Below are positions 14,088 through 14,378 of a DNA stretch of 14,378 nt, piece by piece (position 1 is the first letter of the stretch; each line of letters starts with the position of its first letter). Made by a program: the position numbers and the translations under genes. The DNA comes from an uncultured Collinsella sp. (GTDB lineage Bacteria; Actinomycetota; Coriobacteriia; Coriobacteriales; Coriobacteriaceae), in the NCBI GenBank assembly GCA_934658705.1, contig CAKUHP010000032.1, positions 1 through 14,378 of the forward strand. Direction: 5' to 3'. The notes below the pieces were generated by a model, which saw only the letters and a list, made by a program, of their open reading frames with translations, ran no database searches and had not been told where the DNA came from.

Positions 14088-14378
14088 CTAGCCTCCGAGG
14101 TAAGCTTTGCGCACGTTGTCGTCGTGCAGGAGTTCTTGGCCGGTGCCGGTCATGGTGATCTTGCCGGTCTCGAGTACGTAGCCGCGCGTGGCGATGGAAA
14201 GCGCCATCTGCGCGTTCTGCTCAACCAGAAGCACCGTGGTGCCGGCCTTGTGCAGGTCCTCGACAATCTGGAAGATCTGCTCGATCAGAATCGGCGCCAG
14301 ACCCATGGAGGGCTCGTCGAGCATGAGCAGCTTGGGGTTGCTCATAAGGGCGCGGCCCATAACGAGCATCTGCTGCTC
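14088..14378 (-). CDS. livF: LivF-type branched-chain amino acid ABC transporter ATPase, 3' part
   Basis: The last 97 codons of an ABC ATPase whose upstream part lies beyond the window. Visible are the end of the signature motif (EQQML, from the LivF SGGEQQML), MGRALMSNPKLLMLDEPSMGLAP with Walker B and D-loop, and VLLVEQN at the switch region, which in LivF replaces the usual His. The tail GYVLETGKITMTGTGQELL and KAYLGG is typical. The family is one of the two ATPases (with LivG) that drive uptake of leucine, isoleucine and valine through LivHM. Other liv genes would be expected further right. The gene ends next to the IS110/ParB debris. Confidence 0.93.
   Translation of the reverse strand, partial: EQQMLVMGRALMSNPKLLMLDEPSMGLAPILIEQIFQIVEDLHKAGTTVLLVEQNAQMALSIATRGYVLETGKITMTGTGQELLHDDNVRKAYLGG

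Overview
The window looks like a high-GC actinobacterial chromosome segment, most likely from the Coriobacteriia (a Collinsella-like gut anaerobe). This is inferred from the GC-rich codon use, Shine-Dalgarno sites that look like AGGAGG, a RecJ joined to a helicase, and a class II aldolase as the glycolytic enzyme. No taxonomic marker is complete here, so the placement is an inference.

Layout. Positions 1-46 hold the 5' half of a tRNA-Leu(CAA), minus strand, cut by the window edge. Next come a transglutaminase-like protein (86-1519) and a class II fructose-bisphosphate aldolase (1777-2643), both on the minus strand and separated by a very long nested hairpin. Then follows a minus-strand cluster read recJ-helicase, rel, metallo-beta-lactamase hydrolase (9271 down to 2838). 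Divergent from recJ is a plus-strand bile acid:sodium symporter family transporter (9547-10545). It converges on a minus-strand pair: cutC (12054-11377) followed by a GalT/HIT-like DUF4931 protein (11373-10576).

The accessory part is on the right. Between cutC and the next operon (12055-12361) there are three strong fold-back structures within 175 bp: a 69-bp element with 22-bp arms, a plus-strand Rho-independent terminator, and a 58-bp near-perfect palindrome. They are followed by a PadR promoter whose -10 lies inside an AT-rich inverted repeat. The PadR - HAAS (DUF1700) - DUF4097-like operon (12362-13579) is a familiar regulator/membrane-protein arrangement, but its third gene is cut off. 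The roughly 500 bp after it is debris: a frameshifted ParB-like domain on the minus strand and an IS110-family transposase C-terminal remnant on the plus strand. The window closes with the 3' part of livF (branched-chain amino acid ABC transporter ATPase, minus strand).

How it fits together. recJ-helicase, rel and the hydrolase probably share a transcript, joining single-strand DNA repair and stringent-response control. PadR-HAAS looks autoregulated. No clearly new multi-gene system is visible. The most unusual items are the RecJ-SF2 helicase fusion, a possible translated leader with a hidden ribosome site in front of it, and the hairpin cluster ahead of padR.
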